From Polynucleobacter sp. Latsch14-2 (GTDB taxonomy: Bacteria > Pseudomonadota > Gammaproteobacteria > Burkholderiales > Burkholderiaceae): DNA of 64,000 nt. A model generated the notes under the pieces. That model was not told the DNA's origin. It saw nothing but the letters and a program-made list of their open reading frames with translations, and ran no database searches. Positions 19,673-28,969 of this stretch are shown one piece after another; positions within the stretch are counted from its first letter, which is position 1, and each line of letters starts with the position of its first letter. The stretch lies in contig NZ_JACVPL010000001.1 of the NCBI RefSeq assembly GCF_018881925.1, positions 186,001 to 250,000 of the forward strand, in the 5' to 3' direction. A program made the translations under genes and the position numbers.

Positions 19673-19705
19673 GCTCAATCTGCCTATTTTTTAGGCAGAT
19701 TGAGC
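19673..19705. repeat. Long perfect hairpin between ubiH-like gene and dusB
   Basis: GCTCAATCTGCCT at 19673-19685 pairs perfectly with AGGCAGATTGAGC at 19693-19705 (14 bp when the loop-closing A-T pair is counted; five-T loop). It lies 37 bp beyond the end of the leftward UbiH-like gene and upstream of dusB. No T tract follows on the minus strand, so it is not a classical terminator; it may stabilise the upstream mRNA or act with Rho. Confidence 0.6.
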
Positions 19706-19742
19706 GTGCAAAACAGGGCTTCAATGCCTAGATTAGAGGGGG

Positions 19743-20915
19743 CTAGCGGCGCCCAAACATCATTTGGCGTGCCAAGGCAGTTTTGATCGGAGGAAGCCAC
19801 TGGAGGGCCGTTAAAGCCAGTCCACGACCAATCACAATGGGAAGTAAGTTTGAGGTGAATACTCTGGCCATAAAGTCAGTCAAGCCGATAGTGGTGGTGC
19901 GATCAGCTTGACGGCTTTGGGCATATTTTTGTAGTGCATTCTCAATATGATGGGATGTTTGCTCTTGCCTAGGGTTTGAGAAGATCTCTGCCAATGTTTC
20001 TGCCAAAAGATAGGCATCCCGTAAGCCGAGATTGAGTCCTTGGCCAGCAACAGGGTGCAAGGTTTGGGCGGCATTGCCCACCCATACTTCATTGCCCTGA
20101 GTAATTACTTTGCGATAGTTGAGCCCAAGTGGATAAAGACGACGATCTTGAATTTTTAGGAATCGACCAATGCGAGAGCCAAACTCTTTTTGTAGCGCCA
20201 ATAGGAAATCAGTATCACTTAAGTTCAAGCGTTGTTGTGACGATTCAGGGGATCCGCACCAAACTAGGTTCAGGATGTTGCTGCCATAATGACTTGGCAG
20301 TACGGCAAGTGGGCCTTCTGCGGTAAAGCGCTCCCATGCTTGATGGGTTGCTGCGTTTTCTACCTCTACCAGCCCAACTAGTGCGGATTGATCGTAATCA
20401 CGGCCAGATTCAACCCAATCTTGTTTTTTGAATAAACCACCTTCTGCATGAACAATACATTTAGCTTGGATGTTCAGGTGCTCAGAATCGTTATCGATAT
20501 GTAGCCATGAAAAATGGGATTCGGTTTGATTCTGTCTGGTCTGAATTGCTCTTAAAGCTTTTCGTAAAGCCAAGTGAATGTCACGATAGCGAATGATGTG
20601 ACCTAAGGCATCTTGACCTAACTCCTCACGCGTCATTAAAGCTCGTCCAAAGCGACCGGCTTGAGAAACGTGTACGCGATGAATATCGGCACAGTCAGTA
20701 GGCCAGGCATTAATAGTGTCGAGCAATAACTTGCTGCCATGCGACAGCGCAATACCTCTGCTATCGGCCGATACTAAGTCTGCATCATCAATGGGGTTGC
20801 GATCAACTAGTACGAGCTTAGATCCTGGATTTTTTTGTAAGCACCATGCGGCACAAGCAAGTCCCACAGGGCCACCACCCTGAATCAATATGTCGTACTC
20901 AATTGCGCTCTTCAT
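19743..20915 (-). CDS. UbiH/UbiF-family FAD-dependent hydroxylase (ubiquinone synthesis)
   Basis: A 390-residue flavoprotein monooxygenase. The FAD-binding GxGxxG-type stretch is ILIQGGGPVGLACAAW at the N-terminus, and the second FAD motif is VGNAAQTLHPVAGQGLNLGLRDA near residue 285. These motifs are those of the UbiH/UbiF/VisC/Coq6 group, which hydroxylates the ubiquinone ring. Which ring position is oxidised cannot be told from sequence. It follows pepP by 6 bp; pepP-ubiH is a conserved pair in proteobacteria. Confidence 0.88.
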   Translation of the reverse strand: MKSAIEYDILIQGGGPVGLACAAWCLQKNPGSKLVLVDRNPIDDADLVSADSRGIALSHGSKLLLDTINAWPTDCADIHRVHVSQAGRFGRALMTREELGQDALGHIIRYRDIHLALRKALRAIQTRQNQTESHFSWLHIDNDSEHLNIQAKCIVHAEGGLFKKQDWVESGRDYDQSALVGLVEVENAATHQAWERFTAEGPLAVLPSHYGSNILNLVWCGSPESSQQRLNLSDTDFLLALQKEFGSRIGRFLKIQDRRLYPLGLNYRKVITQGNEVWVGNAAQTLHPVAGQGLNLGLRDAYLLAETLAEIFSNPRQEQTSHHIENALQKYAQSRQADRTTTIGLTDFMARVFTSNLLPIVIGRGLALTALQWLPPIKTALARQMMFGRR

Positions 20916-20921
20916 TATTGG

Positions 20922-22277
20922 TTATTGATTTTTCATCAAGGCTTCAATTTCATCGGCTTTGACGGGCGCGCCACGAGAGATCAATTCACATCCAGAGTCA
21001 TTGATTACCGCATCATCTTCAATCCGAATGCCGATATTCCAAAATCGTTCATCAACCTCTGCTGCTGGTCGAATGTATAGGCCTGGCTCAATTGTGATGA
21101 CCATACCAGGCCTTAAAACGCGCCATGGTTTTTCATCGCTAATATTGGCATCGCTTGGTTCGCGATAGGAGCCAACGTCGTGGACATCCATCCCCAACCA
21201 ATGCGAGGTACGATGCATATAAAAACGACGATAGGCAGCAGTCTCAATGGCGTTCTCTAGTGAGCCAAGTTCAGCAAGCTTGAGTAGTTTTTCATCTAAC
21301 AAGCCTTGTGTGAGCACTTTGAGTGCGGCTTCATGCGGTTGCATAAAAGTATTGCCAGGTTTCGTTGCTGCAATGGCAGCTTCTTGAGCGGCTAAGGTAA
21401 TGTCGTATAGAGCGCGTTGTGGTCCGCTAAATTTACCGCTGACCGGAAAGGTTCTGGTGATATCAGAGGCGTAACCATCGAGCTCGCAACCAGCATCAAT
21501 GAGACAAAGCTCACTGTTTTTCAATTCAGTAGATCCGGCGCGATAGTGCAGGATGCAGGAGTTGGCGCCGCCGGCAACAATGCTGTTGTAGGCAACACTT
21601 TGTGCGCCGCTATTACGGAATTCGTGAAGTAGTTCGGCCTCGAGCTGGTATTCACGCATACCAGGCTTACAGATTTGCATTGCACGAATATGAGCTCGAG
21701 CAGAAATGGCGGCGGCACGTCGCATGATATCGATTTCATGAGCGTCTTTAAACAAGCGCATTTCATGAATCAGTACGTCAACATCATGAAATTCTGAGGG
21801 AGGATTGATGCCGGCACGCGACTGTTGACGAACTTGTTTCATCCAGTGACGCAAGCGACGATCAGTTTCTGCGCTCTCTGCCAGACGTATATAAACTGCA
21901 TCTTGATCAGCTAGCAATTCGCTCAGCTTGGTATCGAGTTCGACATTACTATGAGCAGAATCTACCCCCAAGGTTTTTGGGGCAGCTTCAGGACCAAGGC
22001 GGATACCATCCCAGACCTCACGCTCTGTATCCTTGGGTCTGCAAAAGAGATGTGTTTCCTCACTGTTTTGGTCGACCTTCATCACTAGCGTAGCGCCTGG
22101 TTCTTCAAAGCCAGTCAGATAGAAAAAATCGCTATCGTGACGATAGGGGAAATCGCTATCGCGATTGCGCGGTAGTTCTGGTGCTGTTGCAACGATAGCG
22201 ATACCACCGCCACTATTCATACGAATTTTTTTGGCTAACGCAGCTCTGCGTTTTTGATAAATGTTCGTGTTATTCAT
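20922..22277 (-). CDS. pepP: Xaa-Pro aminopeptidase P
   Basis: Metallopeptidase of family M24B removing an N-terminal residue before proline. The N-terminal creatinase-like domain is followed by the pita-bread domain with metal ligands in LIDAGCELDGYASDITRTFP, HRTSHWLGMDVHDVG, ITIEPGLYI and IGIRIEDD. 451 residues. Its start overlaps the end of murU by 8 bp, implying coupled translation. Confidence 0.94.
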   Translation of the reverse strand: MNNTNIYQKRRAALAKKIRMNSGGGIAIVATAPELPRNRDSDFPYRHDSDFFYLTGFEEPGATLVMKVDQNSEETHLFCRPKDTEREVWDGIRLGPEAAPKTLGVDSAHSNVELDTKLSELLADQDAVYIRLAESAETDRRLRHWMKQVRQQSRAGINPPSEFHDVDVLIHEMRLFKDAHEIDIMRRAAAISARAHIRAMQICKPGMREYQLEAELLHEFRNSGAQSVAYNSIVAGGANSCILHYRAGSTELKNSELCLIDAGCELDGYASDITRTFPVSGKFSGPQRALYDITLAAQEAAIAATKPGNTFMQPHEAALKVLTQGLLDEKLLKLAELGSLENAIETAAYRRFYMHRTSHWLGMDVHDVGSYREPSDANISDEKPWRVLRPGMVITIEPGLYIRPAAEVDERFWNIGIRIEDDAVINDSGCELISRGAPVKADEIEALMKNQ

Positions 22278-22986
22278 AAACTGCGTTGAGCTCTTGCAAA
22301 CGTTGAGGTGTACCTACATCGTGCCATGGTCCGAGGTATTTTTCACCAGACACCTTATTGTCCTGCATTGCCGCACGCAGGAGTGGGGCAAGTTTGGCAG
22401 GTATATCTATCACAAGATCTTGAAATAAGTCGCAGTGGTAAATGCCTATTCCTGAAAAGGTGAGCCGTTCAGTCCCCGGGGATTCAAGATTACTTACCTG
22501 GGAATGGTTTAAATAGAAGTCTCCTGCTGGGTGTTGAGATGGGTTGGGCACCATCACCAAGTGAGCCAGCGGTGGATTTTGGGAGTCTTTTAGGGCGAAG
22601 TAGGCTTCTATGAGCTTTTTGATGGGAAAGTCTGGACAAAATACATCCCCATTAATCACTAAAAAGTAATCATCTGGATTTAGCAGGGGGAGCGCCTTGC
22701 GGATACCGCCAGCGGTTTCTAGTGCAACCCCCTCTGGTGAGTATTGAATCTCTACTCCAAACTGCGACCCATTTCCTAGGGCCTTTTCAATTTTTTGCCC
22801 TAGCCAGGCGTGGTTAATCACGATGTTTTGAATACCTGCAGCAGATAGCGCTTCTAGGTGCCACTGCAATAAAGACTTCTCTTTGATTTTGAGAAGTGGC
22901 TTAGGTAGTTCATCCGTCAAAGGCCGCATGCGTTCACCTCTGCCTGCGGCAAGAAGTAAGCCAGGAAATTGCGTTGACTTTGTCAT
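22270..22986 (-). CDS. murU: N-acetylmuramate alpha-1-phosphate uridylyltransferase
   Basis: A 238-residue nucleotidyltransferase. The signature GLLLAAGRGERMRPLTDELPKPLL is at the N-terminus and the metal-binding aspartate is in INGDVFCPDF. In Pseudomonas putida MurU makes UDP-MurNAc from MurNAc-1-phosphate, giving a recycling route that by-passes fosfomycin-sensitive MurA. The assignment over a generic sugar nucleotidyltransferase rests on its position 1 bp downstream of amgK, the partner kinase. Confidence 0.9.
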   Translation of the reverse strand: MTKSTQFPGLLLAAGRGERMRPLTDELPKPLLKIKEKSLLQWHLEALSAAGIQNIVINHAWLGQKIEKALGNGSQFGVEIQYSPEGVALETAGGIRKALPLLNPDDYFLVINGDVFCPDFPIKKLIEAYFALKDSQNPPLAHLVMVPNPSQHPAGDFYLNHSQVSNLESPGTERLTFSGIGIYHCDLFQDLVIDIPAKLAPLLRAAMQDNKVSGEKYLGPWHDVGTPQRLQELNAVYE

Positions 22987-22987
22987 G

Positions 22988-23983
22988 TTAACTTTTACGA
23001 GTGGACTCTAGGATGCGGGCTAAAGGCTTTAATTCAATATAGCGGTTCGCAGTTGCAATGGCATATTCCAGGACCAAAGGAATGTCTTTTAGGTAACCGT
23101 CTTTTCCATCTCGGTGGAATAATCTTGCAAAAATTCCAAGTACTTTGAGGTGGCGCTGCAAGCCCATCCACTCAAAATCGCGATAAAAATGGCCAAAATC
23201 AGCCGGCATTGGTAACCCAACTTTACGCCCCTCTTCCCAAAATTTAATCACCCAATCAATCACCCGTTCTTCAGGCCATGCAATGTAGGCATCGCGCCAT
23301 AAAGAAGATGCATCATAGGTAATGGGCCCATAAACTGCGTCTTGAAAATCCAAAACGCCTGGATTATTTTTTTCGGTGACCATTAAATTGCGTGAATGGT
23401 AATCGCGGTGCACATAAACCTTTGCTTGCGCAAGATTGTTTTGAATAATGAGTTCAAAAGCCTGTTTGACTTGCACATCTTGTGTCTGAGTTAATTGAAG
23501 TTGTAGGTGTTTCATTAAATACCACTCTGGAAACAAATCTAGTTCGCGTTTCAATAGGGCGGTATCGTAATTTGGTAGCACATCAGGCTTGCTTGCCAGC
23601 TGCATTTTGACCATTGCTTGAGTTGCATCTCGATAGAGCTCATCTGCAGTGTTTTCATTTAGGGCAGAGAGATAGGTTTCATTGCCCAAATCATTTAGTA
23701 ATAGAAAGCCCTGCGCCACATTTTTTTCGAGGATTTGGGGCACATTTAAACCGGCCTCTGTTAGCAATAAATCCACTCCAATGAAGGTGTCTATCGGTTC
23801 ATGTTGAGGGGGGGCATCCATCACAATTAAAGTCCCAAAATCGGGATTTTTTGACTCAAGTCGAAAATACCGTCGAAAGCTAGCATCAGCCGAAGCGGGG
23901 GCTAATGTGTTGAGATCTAATTGCCAGCTAGGTTTGAGGCCTTCTAGCCAGTTACTGAGGGTATTTAAGCGAGCGTCGGTCAT
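22988..23983 (-). CDS. amgK: N-acetylmuramate/N-acetylglucosamine anomeric kinase
   Basis: A 331-residue aminoglycoside-phosphotransferase-fold kinase that phosphorylates MurNAc at C1. The catalytic loop is VYVHRDYHSRNLMV and the metal-binding aspartate is in GVLDFQDAVYGP; N-terminal SADASFRRYFRL is typical of AmgK. It is first in the leftward amgK-murU-pepP-ubiH cluster and is divergent from lptD with only 33 bp between start codons, as in Pseudomonas where amgK also neighbours lptD. Confidence 0.92.
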   Translation of the reverse strand: MTDARLNTLSNWLEGLKPSWQLDLNTLAPASADASFRRYFRLESKNPDFGTLIVMDAPPQHEPIDTFIGVDLLLTEAGLNVPQILEKNVAQGFLLLNDLGNETYLSALNENTADELYRDATQAMVKMQLASKPDVLPNYDTALLKRELDLFPEWYLMKHLQLQLTQTQDVQVKQAFELIIQNNLAQAKVYVHRDYHSRNLMVTEKNNPGVLDFQDAVYGPITYDASSLWRDAYIAWPEERVIDWVIKFWEEGRKVGLPMPADFGHFYRDFEWMGLQRHLKVLGIFARLFHRDGKDGYLKDIPLVLEYAIATANRYIELKPLARILESTRKS

Positions 23984-24016
23984 GGTCGATTCGTATAATA
24001 GTGCGAGTCAGGATCT

Positions 24017-26542
24017 ATGAGTCATTATCGCCGTCGTGCCGGCCTTTGCGCCCCTCTTTTTTTAGCCCTAGCCCCCCGCTTAGTATTGGGGTTGGTATTG
24101 CTGCAATTTGCGCTTCCAGGCGCTGCTCAGGCGCCTGCGCCACTGCCCACTACTGCCCAGTCATTAAGCAATTCTGCAAATACAATTTTGATACCGGATC
24201 GTGGTGCCGTTACAGTTCTAAAACTAGATGACCAACTGCGAGTTGGCCAACCACTTGCTGATGGTAAAGCACTCACGTTTACATCTAGTGATGCGATTGA
24301 TGGAGTGGTTGAGAGAGACATGCACCTGAAGGGTCGAGCGCAAATTCGTCGCAATGGTGCAGTCATTAAAGCTGATGAGATTAAATATAACCCTGATACT
24401 GATGTTGCAGATTTAAGCGGTAATGCAGAGTTGATAAAAGGTAATACTTCTTTTAAAGGACCCAAGGCTAGTTTTAAAGTTGATGCGCGCGAAGGTCAAA
24501 TGGAGTCTCCAATTTATGAGCTTCGTGATAATCGTGCAAATGGCACTGCAAAGAAACTAACGATTGAAACTTCGGATATTTTTGTATTTGATCAGGCAAC
24601 CTACACCACGTGCACCCCAGAAAATTTGGATTGGTATTTCACAGCAAGCAAAATCGAGATTGATAACGAGCAAAAAGAAATGGTTGGCACTAATGGTGTG
24701 ATGCGTTTCTTCGATGTGCCTATTGCATATGTCCCTTATTTCAGCGTCCCAACATCAAGCCAGCGGCGCTCTGGAATACTTGCACCAGTTACTGGGTATA
24801 ACTCCAATAATGGTTGGGATACTACTCTGCCTTATTACGTGAACGTTGCCCCAAATCGAGATCTGTTGTTATTGCCTCGTTATATGAATCAACGCGGCAC
24901 CCAGTTAGGCGCTCAATATCGTTTCTTGGATAGCCAATATGCCGGCACCATAGTTGGGGAATACTTGCCTTACGATAAAAAAACGGGCACCGATCGCTGG
25001 AAATATGATTGGCAACAGAGGCAGAACTTTAGTGGGGATTTGGCGCCTGGTGGATTGCCTGCTCCTGGCTCCTGGAATGGCTATGCCAGCATCGCCCGCG
25101 TCTCTGACAATATGTACCCCACGGATTTTTCTCAAAGTATTGCCGGCGCTATTACTAACCAATTCCGTCAAGAGGTAGGAACAAGCAAGCAATTGACTGA
25201 TAGCTTGAGTAATTGGAATACATCTGCGCGTGTATTGACTTTTCAGACTTTGCAGCCTGACCCAACATCAACAGTTCAGTCGCCTTACAACATCCTACCG
25301 AATTTGACGGTTGCCTATAACAATCAAATTACACCAACAGTTTCCGATACGACTGGTAAATATTTAGAATTGCCGACAGGCCCCAAAACTACCTTCTCTA
25401 CGGATTACACGAGGTTTGCCTATAACGTTAACGGCAATCCTCTGGCGGCTCCTCCTGGTAATTTGTATAGTCAGGCTGATCGAACGGTAGTTAAAGGAGC
25501 CCTGGCTTTACCCCAGGTAACCCCCGGGTATTACTTGACTCCTAAAGTGAGTTTTCAGGCAAATAACTATGCTGCGACATCCTTAACGCCGGGCGCACCC
25601 AATGCCCAAGGCTTTGTGATTCCTACATTTAGTTTAGATTCGGGTTTGGCATTTGAAAGAGATGCGGCAGAGTTAAAGGGTTTCTTTGGGCGCGATATGT
25701 TGCTGACGATGGAGCCCCGCGCTTTTTATGTATATACGCCATTTCAGAGCCAGGCACAAACACCCTTATTTGACACTGCTGATGGTGGTTTTGGTGTGAC
25801 TCAAATTTTTAGTGAAAATAATTTCATCGGCAATGACCGTGTTGCCGATAATAACAAGCTAACGGGTGGTATTACGAGTCGCATGCTAGAGGCTAGTTCT
25901 GGTGCTGAGCGCGCTTCAGTTACGCTCGCACAAAGGCAAGATTTCACAGGCCAGCGGGTGGGTCTCAATGGAACGATTGCTAACCCAACAACCTATTCAG
26001 ATACCTTGGGTTCTGGCTCTATTCGCTTGCTCGGAAACTTTAGTGCCGATGCCTTTGGGCAGTACAACACGCAATTAAATCGTTTTGTACAAACTACGGT
26101 AGGCGGTAGTTGGCGCCCAACCCCAGGCCGAAGTTTAAATTTTGGCTATCGTAATGTGTGGAGTCCACCAACGCAAGCATTTGGACCAACTCCAGCCACC
26201 CTGTCTGCAACGACTACTGATCAATACAATGTTTCTGGTCAATGGCCTCTTACCCGTGAACTATCGGTCTTGGGGCGTTGGGGTTATGACGCTTTAACAA
26301 CGAAAACCCTCAATACATTGGCAGCATTGGAGTGGGCACGTGATTGCTGGACTTTGCGTGCAGCCTATTCCCAGATGCTCAATACTTCTCAGATCACAAC
26401 CACCCAAATCCTCTTCCAGATAGAGTTTAGGGGCTTTGGTAGCGCTGGTAGCAATCCAGTTGATATCATGAAGTTAAATGTTCCTGGATATATGCCTACT
26501 TCTAAGCCTATACCGCCTTCAACATACGAGAACTATCAATGA
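24017..26542 (+). CDS. lptD: LPS-assembly protein LptD (outer-membrane beta-barrel)
   Basis: It inserts lipopolysaccharide into the outer leaflet together with LptE. A signal peptide covers about residues 1-38, ending GAAQA. The periplasmic OstA/beta-jellyroll domain (residues about 80-210: MHLKGRAQIRRNGAVIKADEIKY) precedes the long barrel domain. The mature protein has only two cysteines, in TTCTPENLDWYF (about residue 199) and ARDCWTLRAAYS (about 774), against four in E. coli, so a single disulfide between the two domains is expected. 841 residues. It overlaps surA by 4 bp (ATGA), the classic lptD-surA-pdxA-rsmA order. Confidence 0.97.
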   Translation: MSHYRRRAGLCAPLFLALAPRLVLGLVLLQFALPGAAQAPAPLPTTAQSLSNSANTILIPDRGAVTVLKLDDQLRVGQPLADGKALTFTSSDAIDGVVERDMHLKGRAQIRRNGAVIKADEIKYNPDTDVADLSGNAELIKGNTSFKGPKASFKVDAREGQMESPIYELRDNRANGTAKKLTIETSDIFVFDQATYTTCTPENLDWYFTASKIEIDNEQKEMVGTNGVMRFFDVPIAYVPYFSVPTSSQRRSGILAPVTGYNSNNGWDTTLPYYVNVAPNRDLLLLPRYMNQRGTQLGAQYRFLDSQYAGTIVGEYLPYDKKTGTDRWKYDWQQRQNFSGDLAPGGLPAPGSWNGYASIARVSDNMYPTDFSQSIAGAITNQFRQEVGTSKQLTDSLSNWNTSARVLTFQTLQPDPTSTVQSPYNILPNLTVAYNNQITPTVSDTTGKYLELPTGPKTTFSTDYTRFAYNVNGNPLAAPPGNLYSQADRTVVKGALALPQVTPGYYLTPKVSFQANNYAATSLTPGAPNAQGFVIPTFSLDSGLAFERDAAELKGFFGRDMLLTMEPRAFYVYTPFQSQAQTPLFDTADGGFGVTQIFSENNFIGNDRVADNNKLTGGITSRMLEASSGAERASVTLAQRQDFTGQRVGLNGTIANPTTYSDTLGSGSIRLLGNFSADAFGQYNTQLNRFVQTTVGGSWRPTPGRSLNFGYRNVWSPPTQAFGPTPATLSATTTDQYNVSGQWPLTRELSVLGRWGYDALTTKTLNTLAALEWARDCWTLRAAYSQMLNTSQITTTQILFQIEFRGFGSAGSNPVDIMKLNVPGYMPTSKPIPPSTYENYQ

Positions 26543-27984
26543 CATATTGTCTTAGTGGCTTTAAACGGATTTTTATACAAGCTTTGTTGGCAAGCCTGGC
26601 CTTGCTTTCCAGTTTGGTTGCAGCTCAAGATACTGCACGCCCAAGTGCTGATAGCAAGATTCGTAATATTGATGGTGTGGCGGCAGTCGTGAACACGGGG
26701 TACGTCACTCGTAAAGAAATCGATGATCGCATTGCCGCATTACAGAAGCAGGGCACAAAACTACCGGATGCTGATGTTCTACGTAAGACGATCATGGAGC
26801 GTCTGATCATTGAAAAAATTCAATTATTAGAGGCCGCCCAAGAAGGCATTGTTGTCAGCAATTCAGAGTTGAACAAGATTATTGGCGACATAGCGGCAAA
26901 AAACAAATTATCTCTTCCGGAGTTTAAGCAAAAAGTAATTTCTTCGGGAGGTACATTCGAGCGATATCAGCAAATGTTACGTGATGACATTGTTATTAGT
27001 CGCTTTAGAGAGCGTGAGGTTGAGGCTAAGATCAAAGTTTCTGATGCCGAGATTGATAACTACATTGTGGATCGTATGCGGGCCGTCAATGGCGCAGGAG
27101 CTTCTCGCTCTACTCCTGCTGCGCCAGGCTCTCCTGAGGAAATTGATGTTGCCCAAATTTTTATCCCAGTGAATGCTGGTGCCGGTGTGGGCGCTCAAGC
27201 AGAGGCGAAGAAAAAAGCAGAAACACTGTTGCGCGATGCCCGTGGTGATGTGGATTTCTTGCAGCTTGGTGCAATAGCTGCAAAAGAGAACCCACAAATC
27301 AAGTTTCAGGAATTGGGCTACCGTACTCCGGATCGCCTGCCTCAGTTGTTTTACGAGGCAATTAGGAATACGGGTGGAGGTCAGGTAGCAAATGCCGTGG
27401 TGAAGAGCCCGGCGGGCTATCATGTACTTAAAGTGTTGGATCGTCGTGCTTTAGTTGCTGGTGCTCCGCAACAGGCTGCGCCACAAGATGCAACTCCTAG
27501 CGCCCCACAAAATATTCCTATTACTCAAACTATGTCACGCCACATTTTGTTGCGCAACCGCGCTGGTTTAACTGATCAGGATGCCGAGCGACGTCTGGCA
27601 GGATATCGTGACCAGGTTCGTGCTAAAACTGCTGACTTTGCTGATTTAGCCAAGAAATATTCCGAGGACGGTTCTGCTGCGAATGGTGGTAATTTGGGTT
27701 GGATGAGCCCCGGGGATTTGGTTCCAGAATTTGAGCAGGCGATGAATCGTTTGCAAATTGGTGAGGTGAGTAATCCCGTTAAAACAGAGTTTGGTTGGCA
27801 TTTAATCCAAGTGCTGGAGCGCCGTGAGGCTCAGTTAACCGTAGAGAAGCAGCGAGATTTTGCACGCGCCGCAATCCGAGATAAGAAGTTTGAGCAGGCC
27901 TACCAAGACTGGATTCGTCAGTTACGCGATACCGCAACAGTGAAGATTATTAACTCAGAAGATGCTGCAAGCGTACCCCGTTAA
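26539..27984 (+). CDS. surA: Periplasmic chaperone and peptidyl-prolyl isomerase SurA
   Basis: It escorts unfolded outer-membrane proteins across the periplasm. A signal peptide ends near residue 29 (SSLVAAQ). The SurA N-domain (DGVAAVVNTGYVTRKEIDDRI) is followed by two parvulin domains, the second clear in SRHILLRNRAGLTDQDAERR and KYSEDGSAANGGNLGWMSPGDLVPEFE. An alanine- and proline-rich linker of about 25 residues separates them. 481 residues is a little longer than E. coli SurA. It overlaps the pdxA start by 23 bp. Confidence 0.96.
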   Translation: MTYCLSGFKRIFIQALLASLALLSSLVAAQDTARPSADSKIRNIDGVAAVVNTGYVTRKEIDDRIAALQKQGTKLPDADVLRKTIMERLIIEKIQLLEAAQEGIVVSNSELNKIIGDIAAKNKLSLPEFKQKVISSGGTFERYQQMLRDDIVISRFREREVEAKIKVSDAEIDNYIVDRMRAVNGAGASRSTPAAPGSPEEIDVAQIFIPVNAGAGVGAQAEAKKKAETLLRDARGDVDFLQLGAIAAKENPQIKFQELGYRTPDRLPQLFYEAIRNTGGGQVANAVVKSPAGYHVLKVLDRRALVAGAPQQAAPQDATPSAPQNIPITQTMSRHILLRNRAGLTDQDAERRLAGYRDQVRAKTADFADLAKKYSEDGSAANGGNLGWMSPGDLVPEFEQAMNRLQIGEVSNPVKTEFGWHLIQVLERREAQLTVEKQRDFARAAIRDKKFEQAYQDWIRQLRDTATVKIINSEDAASVPR

Positions 27985-28969
27985 TCTAGTCGTTACCTCG
28001 GGCGAACCAGCGGGAATTGGTCCAGAGCTTAGTCTTGCAGCAACTCTTTCTTTTTTAAAAGAACAAGCAAACGTGTGCGTTACGCTGCTAGGGGATGGCT
28101 CTCTATTGCAGGTTCCGAAGGGTGTTGATGCTGATGTGTTGGCTCGCCTGAGGATTGAATCGATTGAGTTAGGAGCGTCTGTCACGCCCGGACAACTGAA
28201 TTCTGCCAATGCCCCATATGTTCTCAGCCTCTTGGATGCGGCGGTCGAGGGATGTTTGGCTGGACGCTTTGATGCCATGATCACCGCACCCCTGCAAAAA
28301 AGTATTATTAATATTGCAGGTATGCCCTTTACTGGGCATACAGAGTACTTGGCGAAGGCTTGCAAGATTGATCATGTTGTCATGATGTTGTGTGCACTTT
28401 TACCTGCAGGATTCCTGGGGCTTAAAAATCCAAGGGAATTGCGGGTTGCTTTAGTGACCACTCACCTTCCATTGAAGGATGTGCCGGGAGCGCTGACCCA
28501 AAAACATATTCTGGAAACCATTCAGGTCGTTCATCGTGACCTCCAGAAAAAATTTGGCATTACTAAGCCGGTCATCAGAGTTGCAGGGCTGAATCCACAC
28601 GCTGGTGAATCGGGCTATATGGGGCGCGAGGAGATTGACATCATTTCTCCTGCAATTGCATTGGCCAAGTTAGAGGGTATTGAAGTGACTGGGCCTTATC
28701 CCGGCGATACGATGTTTTCTGCGCAGAGTTTGGATCATGTGGATGCTTATATTGCGATGTATCACGACCAAGGTTTGGCTCCTTTTAAATTCGTCACATT
28801 TGGCGGCGGTGTCAATGTAACTTTGGGGCTACCTATTATTCGTAGCTCTGTTGATCATGGCACAGCCCTTGATATTGCTGGACAAGGTATTGCGGACCCC
28901 AGTAGCATGCTCGAAGCGCTGCGTTTGGCTTATCGATTAGCGGTCAATGAGAAGGCAAGTAACTCTTAA
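27962..28969 (+). CDS. pdxA: 4-hydroxythreonine-4-phosphate dehydrogenase
   Basis: NAD-dependent enzyme of pyridoxal phosphate synthesis. Motifs: LVVTSGEPAGIGPELS near the N-terminus, FTGHTEYLAKAC and AMYHDQGLAPFK, which carry the zinc-binding histidines, and RSSVDHGTALDIAGQG. The start lies inside the end of surA (23-bp overlap), chosen because the family motif begins only ten residues in. 335 residues. Its TAA shares an A with the rsmA ATG. Confidence 0.96.
   Translation: MLQAYPVNLVVTSGEPAGIGPELSLAATLSFLKEQANVCVTLLGDGSLLQVPKGVDADVLARLRIESIELGASVTPGQLNSANAPYVLSLLDAAVEGCLAGRFDAMITAPLQKSIINIAGMPFTGHTEYLAKACKIDHVVMMLCALLPAGFLGLKNPRELRVALVTTHLPLKDVPGALTQKHILETIQVVHRDLQKKFGITKPVIRVAGLNPHAGESGYMGREEIDIISPAIALAKLEGIEVTGPYPGDTMFSAQSLDHVDAYIAMYHDQGLAPFKFVTFGGGVNVTLGLPIIRSSVDHGTALDIAGQGIADPSSMLEALRLAYRLAVNEKASNS

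Noticed and set aside
26977-27423. 148-codon open frame antisense to surA
   Set aside because: The opposite strand is unmistakably SurA; the frame is an artefact of its codon use.
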